DNA of 64,000 bases, from NCBI GenBank assembly GCA_905250115.1, contig CAJNOI010000027.1, forward strand, positions 667,163-731,162. Direction: 5' to 3'. The translations under genes were made by a program, and so were the position numbers. Origin of the DNA: Adineta steineri (lineage: Eukaryota; Rotifera; Eurotatoria; Adinetida; Adinetidae). Below, in pieces: positions 1 to 12,240 of the stretch (position 1 is the first letter of the stretch; each line of letters begins with the position of its first letter). The notes beneath the pieces were generated by a model that had not been told where the DNA came from, searched no databases, and was given only the letters and a program-made list of their open reading frames with translations.

Positions 1-651
1 GCAAGAAAAGTTGATCTTGTTCTTGATCGATTTAAACATATTGACGTTTTAATTAATAATGGTGGTGTATCACAACGAAGTTTAATTAAAGAAACTGTAT
101 ACAAAGTTGATTCACGATTAATGAATATTAATTATTTAGGTACGATTACATTGAGTAAAGCTATTCTACAGGTACAGTAAAGAGAAAAACAAGCGTGTTT
201 TTTTTTAATGTTTGTTGATTCTCAATTATTTTAGCATTTTATTGATCGTCAAAAAGGACATTACGTTGTCGTAACTTCAGCAACTGGTTATGCTGGTACA
301 GCATTACGTTCATCATATGCTGCTTCTAAACATGCTTTACATGGTTTCTTTGATTCTCTTCGATTAGAACATGCTCGTGATAATATTGATGTAACAATGG
401 TGTGCCCAGGATTTGTAAAAACAGATGTTTCGATAAATGCTTTTGAAGGTTCTGGAGCATTACATAAAAAAATGGATCCAAAAACTGAAAAAGGAACAGA
501 TCCAACTGTATGTGCATATGATATACTTTGTGGTGTTGCTGCTAGAAAACATGAAATATATGTTGGTCATTTGGCATCTGTGGTAATTTATTTACAACGT
601 TTTTGTCCAAAATTACTCTATCGAATTTTATTACGTACCGATTCATCTTAG
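1..651 (+). CDS. Short-chain dehydrogenase/reductase, DHRS7B-like, 3' part
   Basis: Two exons are visible, 1-171 and 235-651, joined in phase 0 across a 63-bp GT-AG intron (172-234); the gene starts upstream of the window. The 195 residues seen hold the C-terminal two thirds of a Rossmann-fold SDR: an NNGG variant of the NNAG motif, a catalytic YAASK (YxxxK) with a VVTS serine just before it, then a PGFVKT segment. The tail (KKMDPKTEKG, then a hydrophobic segment near VVIYLQRF) follows the pattern of the animal DHRS7/7B/7C group, NAD(P)H-dependent reductases of the endoplasmic reticulum or peroxisome membrane. The substrate cannot be told. The stop is TAG at 649-651. Family assignment is firm; the 7B subgroup is likely. 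Confidence 0.85.
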
Positions 652-1799
652 AAAGAATGAAAAAGACAATGATATTATTGATCTGTGATTTATTTTATGT
701 GTAGGATTTTCTTTTTTTTTTGTGATTAATATTAGACAAGATGGATTTAGTGATATAATGTTTCATAGATAAAATTATGTATCATAATTTATCAATGAAA
801 TAAAAAGAAAAAATGATTTTGTAAACGATTAAATATAGATAGAATTCTGATGATTCTTTGATTGTTTTATTTCTTGGATTATCAATTAAATTTATATGAT
901 GATGATTTATTTTTTGAAGGTTTTTGTGCTTCACAGTCACAATTTTTTCAGTAGTGCGAGCTGAAACATCCACGTGATAGTTAGACAACAAAATACTCGA
1001 ATTATCAATTTTCAAACTCGCATAGACTACTTGAGTTTTACATGTATAATAAGTTTAAAATCAAAATGTATTAAAATAAAGTCATTGCCAGAAAAATGTT
1101 GATCAATCCCTTACGCATGTATTCGTTTTTCTACCGTTCTTGTGTGGAATTTTGCTGACATGAAAATGTTACAGTTCATTGGTACTTGCTTTTTATTGGT
1201 TCTATATGATAATGCAAACAATATCATATATCAAAAACAGATTTTCTTATTCTAATTTAGTAAAGTAACTGTCATCATCGATATAACTTGGTAGATAAGA
1301 TCTAATTGAATAATCAATATGAATAATAAAAAAAAACTTTCTGCTAAATTATGATTAGTTTGATTTAGATCATCTATAACATCATAAATTATCTTTTTAC
1401 TTTTATTTATTCATATACTATCTACATATAACATACAATAAACCTTCGCTCAAGCAAAAAACTTATTGTTCAGCGTTCTAATGACTATATACAACCTTGC
1501 GCGCACGTCTGAATGACAAAAGAAAATAATGATAAGCTAATATACAATATTAAGAACAAAAGTTTTGTTTTGACGCAGACAAAATATAGAACAAAATGTA
1601 CAAGGTTAAGGACATGAGAAAAAAAAGAGAAATGAATCGGAAATAAACTATAAAAAGTTAATATGGAGGAGAAACAAGCATCACTAGTTCCTAATACATA
1701 GATATAGAACCGGATGAGTTGCCAACAGATCATTGCTTCAATCCATAACACTACGAAAATTATATAAGTTTACAATATATTTATATATATTATTAATAT
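652..1799. other. Intergenic region, no gene seen
   Basis: About 1.15 kb of A+T-rich DNA lies between the 3' ends of the SDR gene (+) and MAF1 (-), which converge here. Two short minus-strand ORFs (782-1015 and 1485-1751) have low-complexity translations and no recognisable domain, so I do not call them. It probably contains both 3' UTRs. Confidence 0.5.
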
Positions 1800-2715
1800 T
1801 TACCCATCAAATGCTAAATCATTATCTTGATCTATGTGTTCATTTTCATCGTCATCATCACCATTGTTTGTTGATGTTTTACAATCAGCACGACATGTAA
1901 GAAAAAGTATTCGACGAAGTTTTCGATTATAAAAGAAAAAGTTAAATGACCAAATAATTCCACTTTCAGAAAATGGATCGGAAGTTCCATCAGGACGATA
2001 ACTAATTCAAAAGAAAAAATACAAATAATATTTCATACTATTCTTTTTTAACATACCTAAATATTTCACTTTCTTTTATATTGATTTCTTCATCAATTCT
2101 TGACCATAATTGTGGTGATAATGATCGATAGTAATCACCAATACTTGAAAGAAATCGAGAATCTACTTCAGTTTTAACCAACTAGATAATAAAAACAAAA
2201 TGAAATATTTTCTTTTTTTCTTCGTATAAATATACATACTTCAAAATTTGTTTCTCGACTAAAATCTTGACTTGTACAAGAACTAAATTCATAATCTGGT
2301 TGAAATGTTGCATTTAATGTCGATATAAGGAAAATAAGTGTTTTTCGTGGAATTGTTTTTACTAATGGTGATTCATCATCACTCGATATTGATCGTGCGA
2401 TTGGATTTGTATGTAAGACTTGTGGTGGTGTAGTTAAAAAACTTGAATTATATGATGGTGATCTCATTTGTGACGGTCCAAGAATTTCAAGATCATGCGG
2501 TGATGTACCAGGTTCATTTCGTAATTGTTTATATAGCTTTTTTGGATCACCAGCCATTTTACATGAATAACTTTCCACACTATTTACAAAATAAATAATT
2601 AATGAAGAAGAGATTGTTTTATATTTATTTACCGAGTTGTAATATCAGAAACAGGTGTATCAATGGAAAGTGTTGAACTAATTGCTTCAAGTTTAGAATT
2701 TTCAAGTAATTTCAT
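1800..2715 (-). CDS. MAF1: MAF1, repressor of RNA polymerase III
   Basis: Four exons on the minus strand: 2633-2715, 2240-2579, 2057-2181 and 1800-2001. All introns are GT-AG and 53-58 bp, and the exons total 750 bases (249 residues, against about 256 in human MAF1). The protein opens [18 protein letters not shown], continues with [18 protein letters not shown], and has the [20 protein letters not shown] and FSRE segments. The C-terminal half shows [12 protein letters not shown] and [19 protein letters not shown], all conserved MAF1 signatures, and ends in an acidic tail. MAF1 binds Pol III and blocks its recruitment to tRNA and 5S genes when nutrients are short; TOR-dependent phosphorylation relieves it. 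The gene looks complete and intact, and diverges from AGBL5 across a 489-bp spacer. Confidence 0.95.
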
Positions 2716-3204
2716 TTTTAATTTTCTATTAATAATTATGCGAATTCTTTAATGACGGAGATATTTTATAAATCGATTTGAAATTATTTAACATGGAATT
2801 ATTATTGAATATAAGCAAAAAATCATAAGCCATATAAGAAATTGAGGAAATGTTGATATTTTCTTTACTAATCCGTCGACGAAACTAATCTATAATAAAG
2901 AAAGAATATCCTACTCCACTGTCAAAATCTATTATCACATGACAATAGACACACCCACTTGTGGTTGGTTGTTATTGACAAATAAATGAGTACTACTAGT
3001 GCCATCTGTTTCTTTCTATTGTGAAATATATTTATATAACAAGAATAGTTCACAATTTTTATTTTGAAATAAAATTAAAAATAAATATAAAATATGATTT
3101 TTTTTCTTTAAATAACATATTGATAGAGGTCATTTCCATAGATAAAGAATACTATAATGGTAAATAAGCCTTGAACATTTGTATTATCTTCATAAAACAA
3201 CAAA
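2716..3204. promoter_or_regulatory. Shared upstream region between divergent MAF1 and AGBL5
   Basis: The two start codons lie 489 bp apart and point away from each other, so promoters and 5' UTRs of both genes must lie here. The region is A+T-rich with no ORF. I see no TATA box or operator that I would name with confidence. Confidence 0.4.
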
Positions 3205-6200
3205 ATGATTCCTAATGATGTTAATATTTCTTCTTCTTCTGTTCAATTATTTGCAAATTTTGATTCCGGCAATATGCTTCGCTATGAACGTGTTACATCA
3301 TCAATATCTGCTCCTCCAATACCGATAAATTCTACTGAAACAGATACAACTAATACTAATCATAATCAAGGAGCAGATACTGGAGTAAGTAGTATAAGTC
3401 ATCCATTACCAAAACATGATATTGAATTTAATGTTTGGACAAAACGTGATTGTGAAGGAACAGCTAAAGTCAATGGAAATCGTTCATGGTTTTATTTTGG
3501 TATTAAAGGTGGTCATGGAAAATGTGTTCGATTTAATATTATGAATTTAAATCGACAAGCTAGATTATTTGAAATGGGAATGTTACCAGTTTTTCGAACA
3601 GTACCTGGCCATGAAAAATGGTCAAGAATATATACACGTCCTTGTTGGGAATTAAATAATGAAGATTTTAAATTATCATTTATTCATCGTATAACAGATT
3701 CAAAAACTTCTATAACCTATTTCGCATTTTGTTTTCCACATTCATATGAAGATATGCAAATATTACTTAATACATATGATACATTATATAATTCTCAACT
3801 AGCTAATCATTATTTAGAACGTCCATCAATTCAAATAAATGGTTCAGATATTTATTATCATCGTGAAACATTATGTTATTCTTGTGATCAAAATAAACTT
3901 GATTTAATTACCATAACTTCTTATAAAGGTATTACAAAAGGACGTGAACATCATTTTGATAGAAATTTATTTCCTGATTCACCACACTTAACAAAACGTC
4001 CACATCAATTTCGTAATAAACGCGTTTTTTTTCTTTCAAGTCGTGTACATCCCGGTGAAACACCAGCTACATTTGTATTTCTTGGTTTTCTTGATTTTAT
4101 TCTTAAAACTGATGATCCTCGTGCTAGATTATTACGTGATTTATTTATATTTAAACTTGTACCAATACTTAATCCTGATGGTGTTCAACGTGGTCATTAT
4201 AGGACAGATCAATTTGGTGTTAATCTAAACCGTATGTATCTTGATCCTGATTTTGAAAAACATCCATCAATTTATGCTGCTAAAAGTTTAATTGCATATC
4301 ATCATATTAATAATTCTATTTCACCAAAACCAATATTATCAATCAATGATATATTTAAAGATTTTATGGTTCATGAAAAATCAACATCACTTATACAAAA
4401 TAATGATCATTTATTAAATACTAGTCAGATTCAAGTAAACATTGAATTGACTTCATTTTCTTGTGAATTGTTTATTTGTCTTCTGTTTTACAATAGGATA
4501 AATCAACAATAAGACAAACACATTTTCATCAGGAAACTCGTTTTGAAACAAAAACAATGTCAGATCATAATATATATAACAATTCAACTTTAGAAGAACG
4601 TACAATTAATGCAGAAAATCGACCTTTCTTTATTGAACGAACTGAAAATGGTTTAACTTCTAATATGACAACAGAAATTGATGATATAGATATTCAACGT
4701 GCATCTCCATATGCATTTCATTATGTAAATGAAAATTTAGAACTTCATCATGATTTATTTCCTGTTGTTAACGATGATGATGATGAAGACGAAGGAAATC
4801 TTCGAAATCAGATGAAAGGTATTTAGAGGTTGAATTGAATTTAATGTATAACTCTATTATATTACAATAGGAAATGAAGGTTCTGATGATGAAGATGATA
4901 TGTTCTCATCTGGTCAAAATAATGAAAATGGTGTTCAAGAACCTAAATCACCGCATTTATCAAATCCAGATTTCCTCAAAATATCTCCCTATGAAAGTGG
5001 TGTTGCTTATTATCTAGATTTACATGGTCATGCATCTAAAAAAGGTACAAATATTATTCATTACAATAATATATTATTATATATAACATTTATTTTTAGG
5101 TTGTTTTATCTATGGTAATCATTTACCTGATGATGAACAACATACAGATAATATTCTCTTTCCAAAATTAATTTCGCTTAATTCTCCACATTTTGAATAT
5201 GATAATTGTAATTTTACAATCAAAAATATGTATATGAAAGATAGACGAGAAGGTCTATCGAAAGAAGGTAGTGGTCGTGTTGCACTTAATAAACATTTTG
5301 GTATACTTCATTCATATACACTTGAATGTTCGTATGCTGTTGGTAAATCATGTAATGCAATACCACCCGCTGAAAATGAATCTCATGGTGGTCGAGTATC
5401 ACCACCAACACCATGCTCATTACCACCAAAATTTACTATTGAACATTATCGTGATGTTGGAAAAGCATGTGCTTTAGCAGCTATTGATATATTACCTGGA
5501 CGAAATCCATTCACGCGTGTTGCTCACTCAACATTTAAAACTTTACATACATTACGTGATTACCTTAAACATCAAATTAGACAACAACGTAATAAAATGG
5601 GTAATTCTCGAACGGGTGCATCGCAAATATCATCAGTCACAAACAATCGTGTTAAACAACAACAACAACAATATTTAACAAGAGTGACACATACATATCG
5701 TACAACAAATAATTTAGCAACAACTACACAACAACAACAGTAGTTTTATTCATTTATGAATAATTATATTCTATCTATTTAATTTTAGAATGTCATCTAC
5801 AATTTCAAGTACTTCTAGTGCTCCAGCAAGCACCGTAACAATAAACAGAACAACATCAAATAATCAATTGAATCGTGCATCTGGAACAAATTCTAATCAA
5901 CAAACATCTTCACGTCTTAAACTAACATATGATAATCGACGTTATTCAAATACTCAACATAAACGAACATCACAACCTACAATGAATTCAAATTTAAAAG
6001 TGATACCAAAATTATCTCCAGTTGAAGTAGTTTCTTTACCACCGGCTCATCTTATACTTCAGCAACAAGTATCATCTCCTAGTCGTTTACAGCAACAACA
6101 CTCATCATCATCACCACAATTTGTTATACCATCTAGTTCAGTTCTTGATCCTCTTGTTCTTGGACGAAACCGTCCTGCACCATTACCACCACCAACAACA

Positions 6201-6458
6201 ACGACAAATCGAAATACTTTGCCTCGTAATGCTGTTAGTCTTAATGCATTACCATTCAATCAACAAAATAAAACAGTAACACGAGGACGTTTACCAAATA
6301 CTGGAGTTAAAGGGCCATTGCCAACACGAACATCAAAAATGAGACAACAATCATTAGCACCATTTGATATTCAACAATCTATTGTACCATATCCAGCAAC
6401 ATCATTTATATATCGACATCCATTAAATACTGATCTACCTCCAGTATTCTTTGAATGA
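3205..6458 (+). CDS. AGBL5: Cytosolic carboxypeptidase 5 (tubulin deglutamylase)
   Basis: Five exons: 3205-4434, 4497-4818, 4871-5044, 5100-5739 and 5789-6458, with short GT-AG introns and phases that join exactly (3,036 bases, 1,011 residues). The N-terminal CCP domain has EFNVWT and NGNRSWFYFGIKGG. The M14 peptidase domain has the first zinc pair in SSRVHPGETP (His ~282, Glu ~285), substrate residues in LNPDGVQRGHYRTD and GVNLNR, the third zinc His in DLHGHASKKG (~569), and the catalytic Glu in HSYTLECSY. This matches the CCP5 (AGBL5) subfamily, which removes the branch-point glutamate from polyglutamylated tubulin, for example in cilia. An acidic linker of about 140 residues interrupts the peptidase domain, as in other CCP5 proteins. 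The last exon is a Gln/Ser/Thr-rich disordered tail. It looks intact. Confidence 0.95.
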
Positions 6459-6908
6459 ATCTTTTTTAATATTTCTTTTTCTTTCTCATTTGTTTTTTGT
6501 TTTTAATGAATTAGAATAATAATAATTCTTTTTTAATTCCTTCGATTGAATGGAAGATTGTACGGTAAAAAAACTGCAAAACAATTTTGTGATTGACTAT
6601 ATGTTTACGTCAGATCGAAAGTTATCAACAATGAAAAATCAATTGATTTTATTAGTCTTTCTTTAAAAAAGTCTTGTTAATGGAAATAACGATTTGTTTA
6701 TAAAGTTTAACCAAAAGTACAAGAAGTTTATAGCAAAGCCGAGTCATGCTTTCTAGATCAGCAGTCAATAGTTGTGGGTGATGGTCTAGAGAAGTGCTGA
6801 AGAACGAGTAGCCAGGGATTGTAAAATTTTATTGGTGAAGTCGTTCGAAACACATAAGTATATTCAAAGGCTAAACACATGAAATATGTCTGACTAGTAT
6901 CACCTAGT

Positions 6909-6985
6909 ATATGTGCGTAGGATGGGCGGGTGTGAGCGTATAAAGAGAAAAAATCCAACACCCGCACCCGCACCCACACCCTACA
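6909..6985. repeat. Telomere-like G/C-rich hairpin, site 1
   Basis: A G-rich arm (GGATGGGCGGGTGTGAGCG) is followed about 25 bp later by a C-rich arm (CACCCGCACCCGCACCCACA), an imperfect inverted repeat with a short A-rich loop. It resembles degenerate (TGTGGG)n. It is the first of eight related sites in the window and stands out from the A+T-rich background. Confidence 0.6.
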
Positions 6986-7312
6986 ATCAAAATTATAGGC
7001 TATAATTATTTTCTTTTTTAAAGTTCTCGTAATAAAATTTGCTAGTTTTAATTATGATAAAATCAAACTTTGAAATAAATATCATCATCGTCATCTGATT
7101 GAAAATCAACGCTTTTATTTTTATTAAACAAAATATTTGAATTTGAAATAAAATGATTAAATTAAAAATTATCAGTATATTCTTCTTTGTTAGTTTGTAT
7201 TGTTTGTGATGGTATATTCATTTTTGCATTGCAATTATACATATACCTTCTTTCGGTGCAACAACCATAACTTTTTTGCTTGGTGTTCGAAGACGAAGTG
7301 ATATTAAATTAT

Positions 7313-7353
7313 CTACCCCCGTTCACATTCACCTACACCTACACAATCTGATG
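7313..7353. repeat. Telomere-like C-rich patch, site 2
   Basis: A single C-rich arm (CCCCCGTTCACATTCACC, then CTACACCTACAC) of the same type as the hairpin arms. No matching G-rich arm is seen nearby; it may lie in or beyond the assembly gap 130 bp downstream, or have been lost. Confidence 0.4.
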
Positions 7354-7484
7354 TCCAGTAAAAATAAATCATTTTCATGATAGACGTATGATATATAACG
7401 AAAGAAACTTAAAAAGAGAAAAGAATGAAGACTCTATTGTCAGTGGGAATTGATTGAAAAACGATCGTTTACATTAGTTTTTTT

Positions 7485-7584
7485 NNNNNNNNNNNNNNNN
7501 NNNNNNNNNNNNNNNNNNNNNNNNNNNNNNNNNNNNNNNNNNNNNNNNNNNNNNNNNNNNNNNNNNNNNNNNNNNNNNNNNNNN
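7485..7584. other. Assembly gap (100 N)
   Basis: Exactly 100 consecutive N, the usual placeholder for a scaffold gap of unknown length. Order and distance across it rest on scaffolding only. The sequence to the left (host genes) and to the right (accessory DNA) could be less closely linked than it seems. Confidence 0.98.
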
Positions 7585-8064
7585 AAATATGCTGAATCAT
7601 CAGATTTTTCTAATAAAATTGTTATTCGTCGGAATTATAATTTCTGTCAATATAATGGCTACAAATCTAGGTTACGAGAAAATCCACCACCCCATCCTAG
7701 TTTTTCACGTAAACCTGACTTTGTTTATCAGCCTTATGTAAACTTTATCAAGGTAAATCAAGATAAATTCGATTTAATGTTTCAAAATGGATGCAAGTTA
7801 TCAGAAATTAAAAATAATTTCGAAGATTTAATTGATATTGATGCACATGATGGTCCTGTAATGTTAGTCTATTTTATAAATGACTCAAATCACTATTATT
7901 CATCCGATTGGTTTCAGGCATTGAGACATGCTTCTGGTGGTTCTTTCGCTGGTTATTATACAGTATGTCTGGGTGATTATTGTTCTTTCGGACCCAAAAT
8001 TCGTGGACAACAACAATCAGACTCACGAATCAATCAGATTGTGTTGATTCTTACAAAAAAATGA
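7585..8064 (+). CDS. Unrecognised ORF fragment beginning inside the gap
   Basis: An open frame runs from the edge of the gap to TGA at 8062-8064 (about 159 residues). I recognise no family. It includes GPVMLVYFINDSNHYY and a Gly/Phe/Tyr-rich stretch (SGGSFAGYYTVCLGDYC). Just past the stop, a different frame stays open to about 8224 and encodes a Cys/His-containing basic segment (CGYYSVGHWKCPTKAAPFEC) that could be a small zinc finger. The shift sits at a run of seven A, so it could be a real frameshift, an assembly error or a missed intron. The nearby hAT relic suggests a mobile-element origin, but nothing in the protein proves it. Confidence 0.35.
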   Translation, partial: KYAESSDFSNKIVIRRNYNFCQYNGYKSRLRENPPPHPSFSRKPDFVYQPYVNFIKVNQDKFDLMFQNGCKLSEIKNNFEDLIDIDAHDGPVMLVYFINDSNHYYSSDWFQALRHASGGSFAGYYTVCLGDYCSFGPKIRGQQQSDSRINQIVLILTKK

Positions 8065-8571
8065 CAGACAGAAACGGTGTGGTTACTATTCTGTCGGTCA
8101 CTGGAAATGTCCTACAAAAGCTGCTCCATTTGAATGTAAAAGTAGACGAAGCCAATTGAAAAGTCAACGCAAAAACAAACATATATTAACCAAAGAAGTT
8201 ACGATATCTGAGAATCTGTATTGAATGGAATATTTGTTATTAAATCGTGGAAATCGTTAATGGACTTACATCTATATATGCACGACCAGATGGGAGACCA
8301 ATGGTCAATTTCCCATTTCATTTGGGGATTTACCCATTGAAATTTTACTTTTTCAAAATTGTTCATTTAATTCTGAAGTAAATTGTGATTGTATTTTTTT
8401 CGTCTGTTTGAAGCACACGTGCACTCTTTGCTTGTTCTTTCTGTGAAGAATTAAGAAAAGAATCTCTGCTTTATTTTAATTGTATATCTGGGTAAACATG
8501 TAAGGATTTACTTAAAATTGATGATGACTGGAGAAAAATGATAAAACGAAGTAATTAAAGTGAGGCACAAT

Positions 8572-8871
8572 GTATTATATCCAAATGTCCATTTTTTATT
8601 AATTTTCTTGGCAACATTGCCTGTATCAGTAGGTTCTGCTGAGAGAAATTTTAGTCAATTATCGAGAACTAAAAGTTTTTGTAAGTCTACAATGAAACAA
8701 AACAGCCTAAAGGGACTTGCTGCTGCTGTTTATATTCATAAAGATCTCGATATAAATCCAGATAAAATATTAAAAGCAGGATGTGAGTGTGCTCTTGCGA
8801 AGAGTATGACGTCCACACCCGCACTCGCCCTCATGGATTTAATGTCACAAACTCGATATGAAGATTTTTAG
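8572..8871 (+). pseudogene. hAT transposase C-terminal fragment
   Basis: About 100 residues matching the hAT family dimerisation domain: YPNVHFLLIFLATLPVSVGS followed by AERNFSQLSRTKSF, then STMKQNSLKGLAAA. The catalytic part expected upstream is not present, so this is a truncated relic. Its last 20 codons are occupied by a telomere-like C-rich arm (about 8811-8834), which is not normal hAT sequence and suggests a later insertion or a junction. It ends with TAG at 8869-8871. Confidence 0.7.
8811..8834. repeat. Telomere-like C-rich arm, site 3
   Basis: CCACACCCGCACTCGCCCTC matches the C-rich arm of the other hairpins, including the CCCTCA ending. It lies within the reading frame of the hAT relic. 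Confidence 0.5.
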
Positions 8872-11800
8872 TGTTTGATTTATTCAACAAGAGATAGTGA
8901 CCAATTGTTGGTATAATACTGATAGTTAATCGTCTTGAGGATGAGTATATATTGTCTTTACTGTCTATTTGACATTCATATTAAAAGAAAATTGTTATTT
9001 TCTAACAAGTTTTTCGATATTTCGATATAAAACTAAATAGATTGAGTATAAATCAATGATAAGAATGATCCATATTTGTTATAAGTTTGAAGAATATTTT
9101 CAAATAGAAGAAAAGCACAATAAAAGTATTAAATCTTAGACGGAAAGTTTTTTCGATTATTCTCCTTTGATATTTCCATTTAGACATAATTCCTATTGAT
9201 AACTATACTGAAAATATGAAAATATTTCTTAGTTCTTTTTATATAGTTATTTCTAAATAGATTTATCAAGGATAAGAAAAATGATGACTAATAAAGAACG
9301 TAAGAAAAAAAAACATTTCGTTACAAATATCGTTTTTTAGATGACGAAGAAATAAAGAATATGAAAATGAATGATGCATAAAATGAATACACATGTAGCA
9401 GATGTTGAATATTTCTCTATAGTTTTTAAGTAAGGTTTTCATTCAAAAGAATCAATTTATATTATTTTCTTTTAACATAAAATAATTTCTTTCAAATTTT
9501 GTAAATAGATTAAAGAAAATAATATTAGTAAGAAAGTTAAATGAATTGAATAGAGATTTTATAATAAGAAAATATTTTTATGTAACAATAACTCCTGATT
9601 CAAAATCTCTGTCTAAATCAATATACGAATGAATAGAAAAATTGTTTTACGAAAAACTTTTCATTTTATTGTTAATATCATTGTACAATATTATATTAAA
9701 AGAAAATATGTTTCATTTTTTCTGATTATTACTGTTAAATTATCTAACATACGAGAGATTTTTTAAAAATCCAATTTAGAAATTTGAGATTAAAATACGA
9801 GATTTTTAATCTAAATCTTTAATCTTATGTGAGTAATAAGAAAATTCTTCGTCAGTTACAATTGATATTAGTTATAAAAAAAGTTATTTCATGTACTAAT
9901 AATTAGTGATTAATCTTCAATGATTTTCTTTTTCATTTTTAACGGTAAAACATGAAATTATTTACACGTAAACTTTTTTTTTATTGTTAAATTTAGAAGG
10001 TCTTATTACTAATTCAATTAATTGATCAATGTTTTTTTTATAAAATTGAACGTTTACATTAATTTATATATAGAAATGATGTAACAAAATAGATAAATAA
10101 TAACTCTACATGCAATTTGACATCGTGAGGAAAGAAAAAATTCTCTAAAATCGATGATTTGTATTTGTTTATTTCTGAAAGGCTTCTATGCTTATTTATT
10201 ATCGCTCATTAATTAAAAATGTTGAAAAAAGAATGAAAAAACCATAAGTGAGAAGTAGAGTTATAGATTAATATAGAATCATCTAAAATAAATTATGCGT
10301 TATCACAGAGAAACGTTTTTGAGACGAATGATTGTGATTACAACGCTTATAGTACGATCATTTCTGGAATTATCCAATATCATTCATGTCATAGTAGTCA
10401 TATTCATGACAAAACTAATCTTTTTTTGTTTTAAATATCTGTAATTTTAATTTACTCTTCAATTTATAAATTCTTAAATAATTAGTATGTAATTTATAAA
10501 TGATTACTAAAATCAATGATTGAACACGTTGTCATGACATAAGAATGTGACTATGAAACTTGTTGGAGATTTTTATAGGATTTATTTTGTAATGGTGATA
10601 ATATAAATAATAGTTGAATAGAATAGTTAATATTTCAGTTCAATTTGTAATATTTTAAGAGAATAATAAATTAATAAATCTTGTGTAATATTTCGTATAA
10701 CACTAATAGTTTTTTTATTCATTTTATTTAAGTGAACATTTGAATAACTTTTTCAATATCTTTTCTCACTTATATCATTGTATGTCAAAGTTACTTTTTA
10801 TCTGGCAGAACAGGAATTGTAGGATTGACTGTAGATATAATGTATCAACAAACAATTAATTAGAATTATTTTCTTAAAATATCTAATAAAAATAAATAAT
10901 TATTTTTTATTTTTGATTCCTATACAATATGAAAAAGTCGACATACGTGCGCAGGTGAAATCAATATTGATTTCATTTCGAAAGAAAAACAAAAGAAATT
11001 CTATAAATGATGCGCTTGACATGAAAAAGATGAATTTAATACTAAAACAGATCTTTTCAAACACATCATACTCATATTTATCTTTACTCACACTTGTTTT
11101 TTATTATAAAACTCAGATTAACAAGCGTTAAGAATGAAAATATGAAATAAATAAGCATCATTATCTATTTATTTTGATATTCATTTAACAATGATTAAAA
11201 TATAAGGCAAAGATTTCTTTGGTGTATCATTTATTAAATCAGTTTTAGATCACAAAAATATCTCAAACTTATTATTTTATTCTTCTTGAAGTTAAAAAGT
11301 TTCAAATTAACCTATAGAGCATCTGATCATTTTCAATAAATCGACGAACTACAGATGATTTTGATCATACAAAAGAATGACGTCGATGGACAAGTCATTG
11401 AAAATTCAGGTATTTAAAAAATCTAAGATAATTAATTGTACATTGTAAAATACATAAATAAAATCGATAAAAAAAAACAAGATTTTTCTCTTTCCTTTTC
11501 ATAGCGTATCTATCCGTCTTGACTCATTGGTCTTCTTAACCACATGTAATTTTTAGTAAGAGCAATCGACGACGATATTATAGAATAAATGTATAGAAGA
11601 ATAGAGTAATCGATCATTGTTTAATAGAACGAAAGAAAAGCTTACTTGTATATTTTAGAAATATTCTTTATCTTCACAAAAATAATACAAAAGGCAATCA
11701 CGCATAACAAACAGAAAAAAAAGCGTCTGATAAAATATTTTTAAATATCGAAATAAAATCGACTTTTACGTATCGAATCGTGTTCTAATCTTATCTTAAG

Positions 11801-12239
11801 ATTTTGATTAATAATTGTAAAAAATAAAATGTATATATTCTGATATTCGAATAGCTAAAAAGAAAATGTTTCATTTCAAATTGATATTAATATAAAATAA
11901 GATAAAGAAGAATTTGATTATTTTAATTTTATCTTATTTCTTAAATAACTAATTAAACATTTCGAGAAAATCAAAATCTTTTTATTTAACATTTTACTTT
12001 ATATTTGGAGATTTTTAGAATGAAATAATTTAATTATTCTCATTTAAAAAATGTAAATATTCAATTTTAAGATGATCGAGCTGGATAATATTTTCTATAT
12101 GGTATCGAACTATTAGTAGAAATGAATTCAAATTCGACTCCCTGATTACTTATTTTATCAAGAATTTCATTAATTAAAAGAAAATTTCAGGGTGTGGATG
12201 AAATCATATATTCGACTAAGGCCCACACTCACCCTCAAG
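8872..12239. other. A+T-rich region without recognisable genes
   Basis: About 3.4 kb of very A+T-rich DNA. The overlapping ORFs at 10900-11131 on both strands are short, low in complexity and without motifs. I see no RNA gene, LTR or terminal repeats; one telomere-like hairpin lies at its right end. Confidence 0.45.
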
Positions 12240-12240
12240 T
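12189..12240. repeat. Telomere-like hairpin, site 4
   Basis: A G-rich arm (CAGGGTGTGGATG) and a C-rich arm (GCCCACACTCACCCTCAAG) are separated by about 20 bp. The C-rich arm ends in CACCCTCAAG, exactly as at site 6. The homology to the downstream duplicate begins immediately to its right. Confidence 0.6.

Larger units (their letters stand above)
6459..7484. other. Intergenic region up to the assembly gap
   Basis: Apart from one telomere-like hairpin and a second C-rich patch (listed separately) I see no gene here. The minus ORF at 6758-6979 runs through the hairpin and has no domain. This is where the host gene block gives way to accessory DNA. Confidence 0.45.

Noticed and set aside
1485-1751. 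Minus-strand ORF as a small membrane protein gene
   Set aside because: The hydrophobic, Phe/Leu-rich translation is what A+T-rich DNA gives by chance, and it lies in the 3' region of MAF1.
6909-6985. A true internal telomere or chromosome end
   Set aside because: The repeats are too short and degenerate, are arranged as hairpins, and recur at several places in the window.
7450-7584. ORF starting at 7450 and running through the N block
   Set aside because: The start lies on the other side of a gap of unknown length, so continuity of the frame is an artefact. I call only the part after the gap.
10900-11131. Overlapping ORFs on both strands
   Set aside because: Short and lacking motifs, with an ORF on each strand over the same bases. 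No intron or neighbour supports either.
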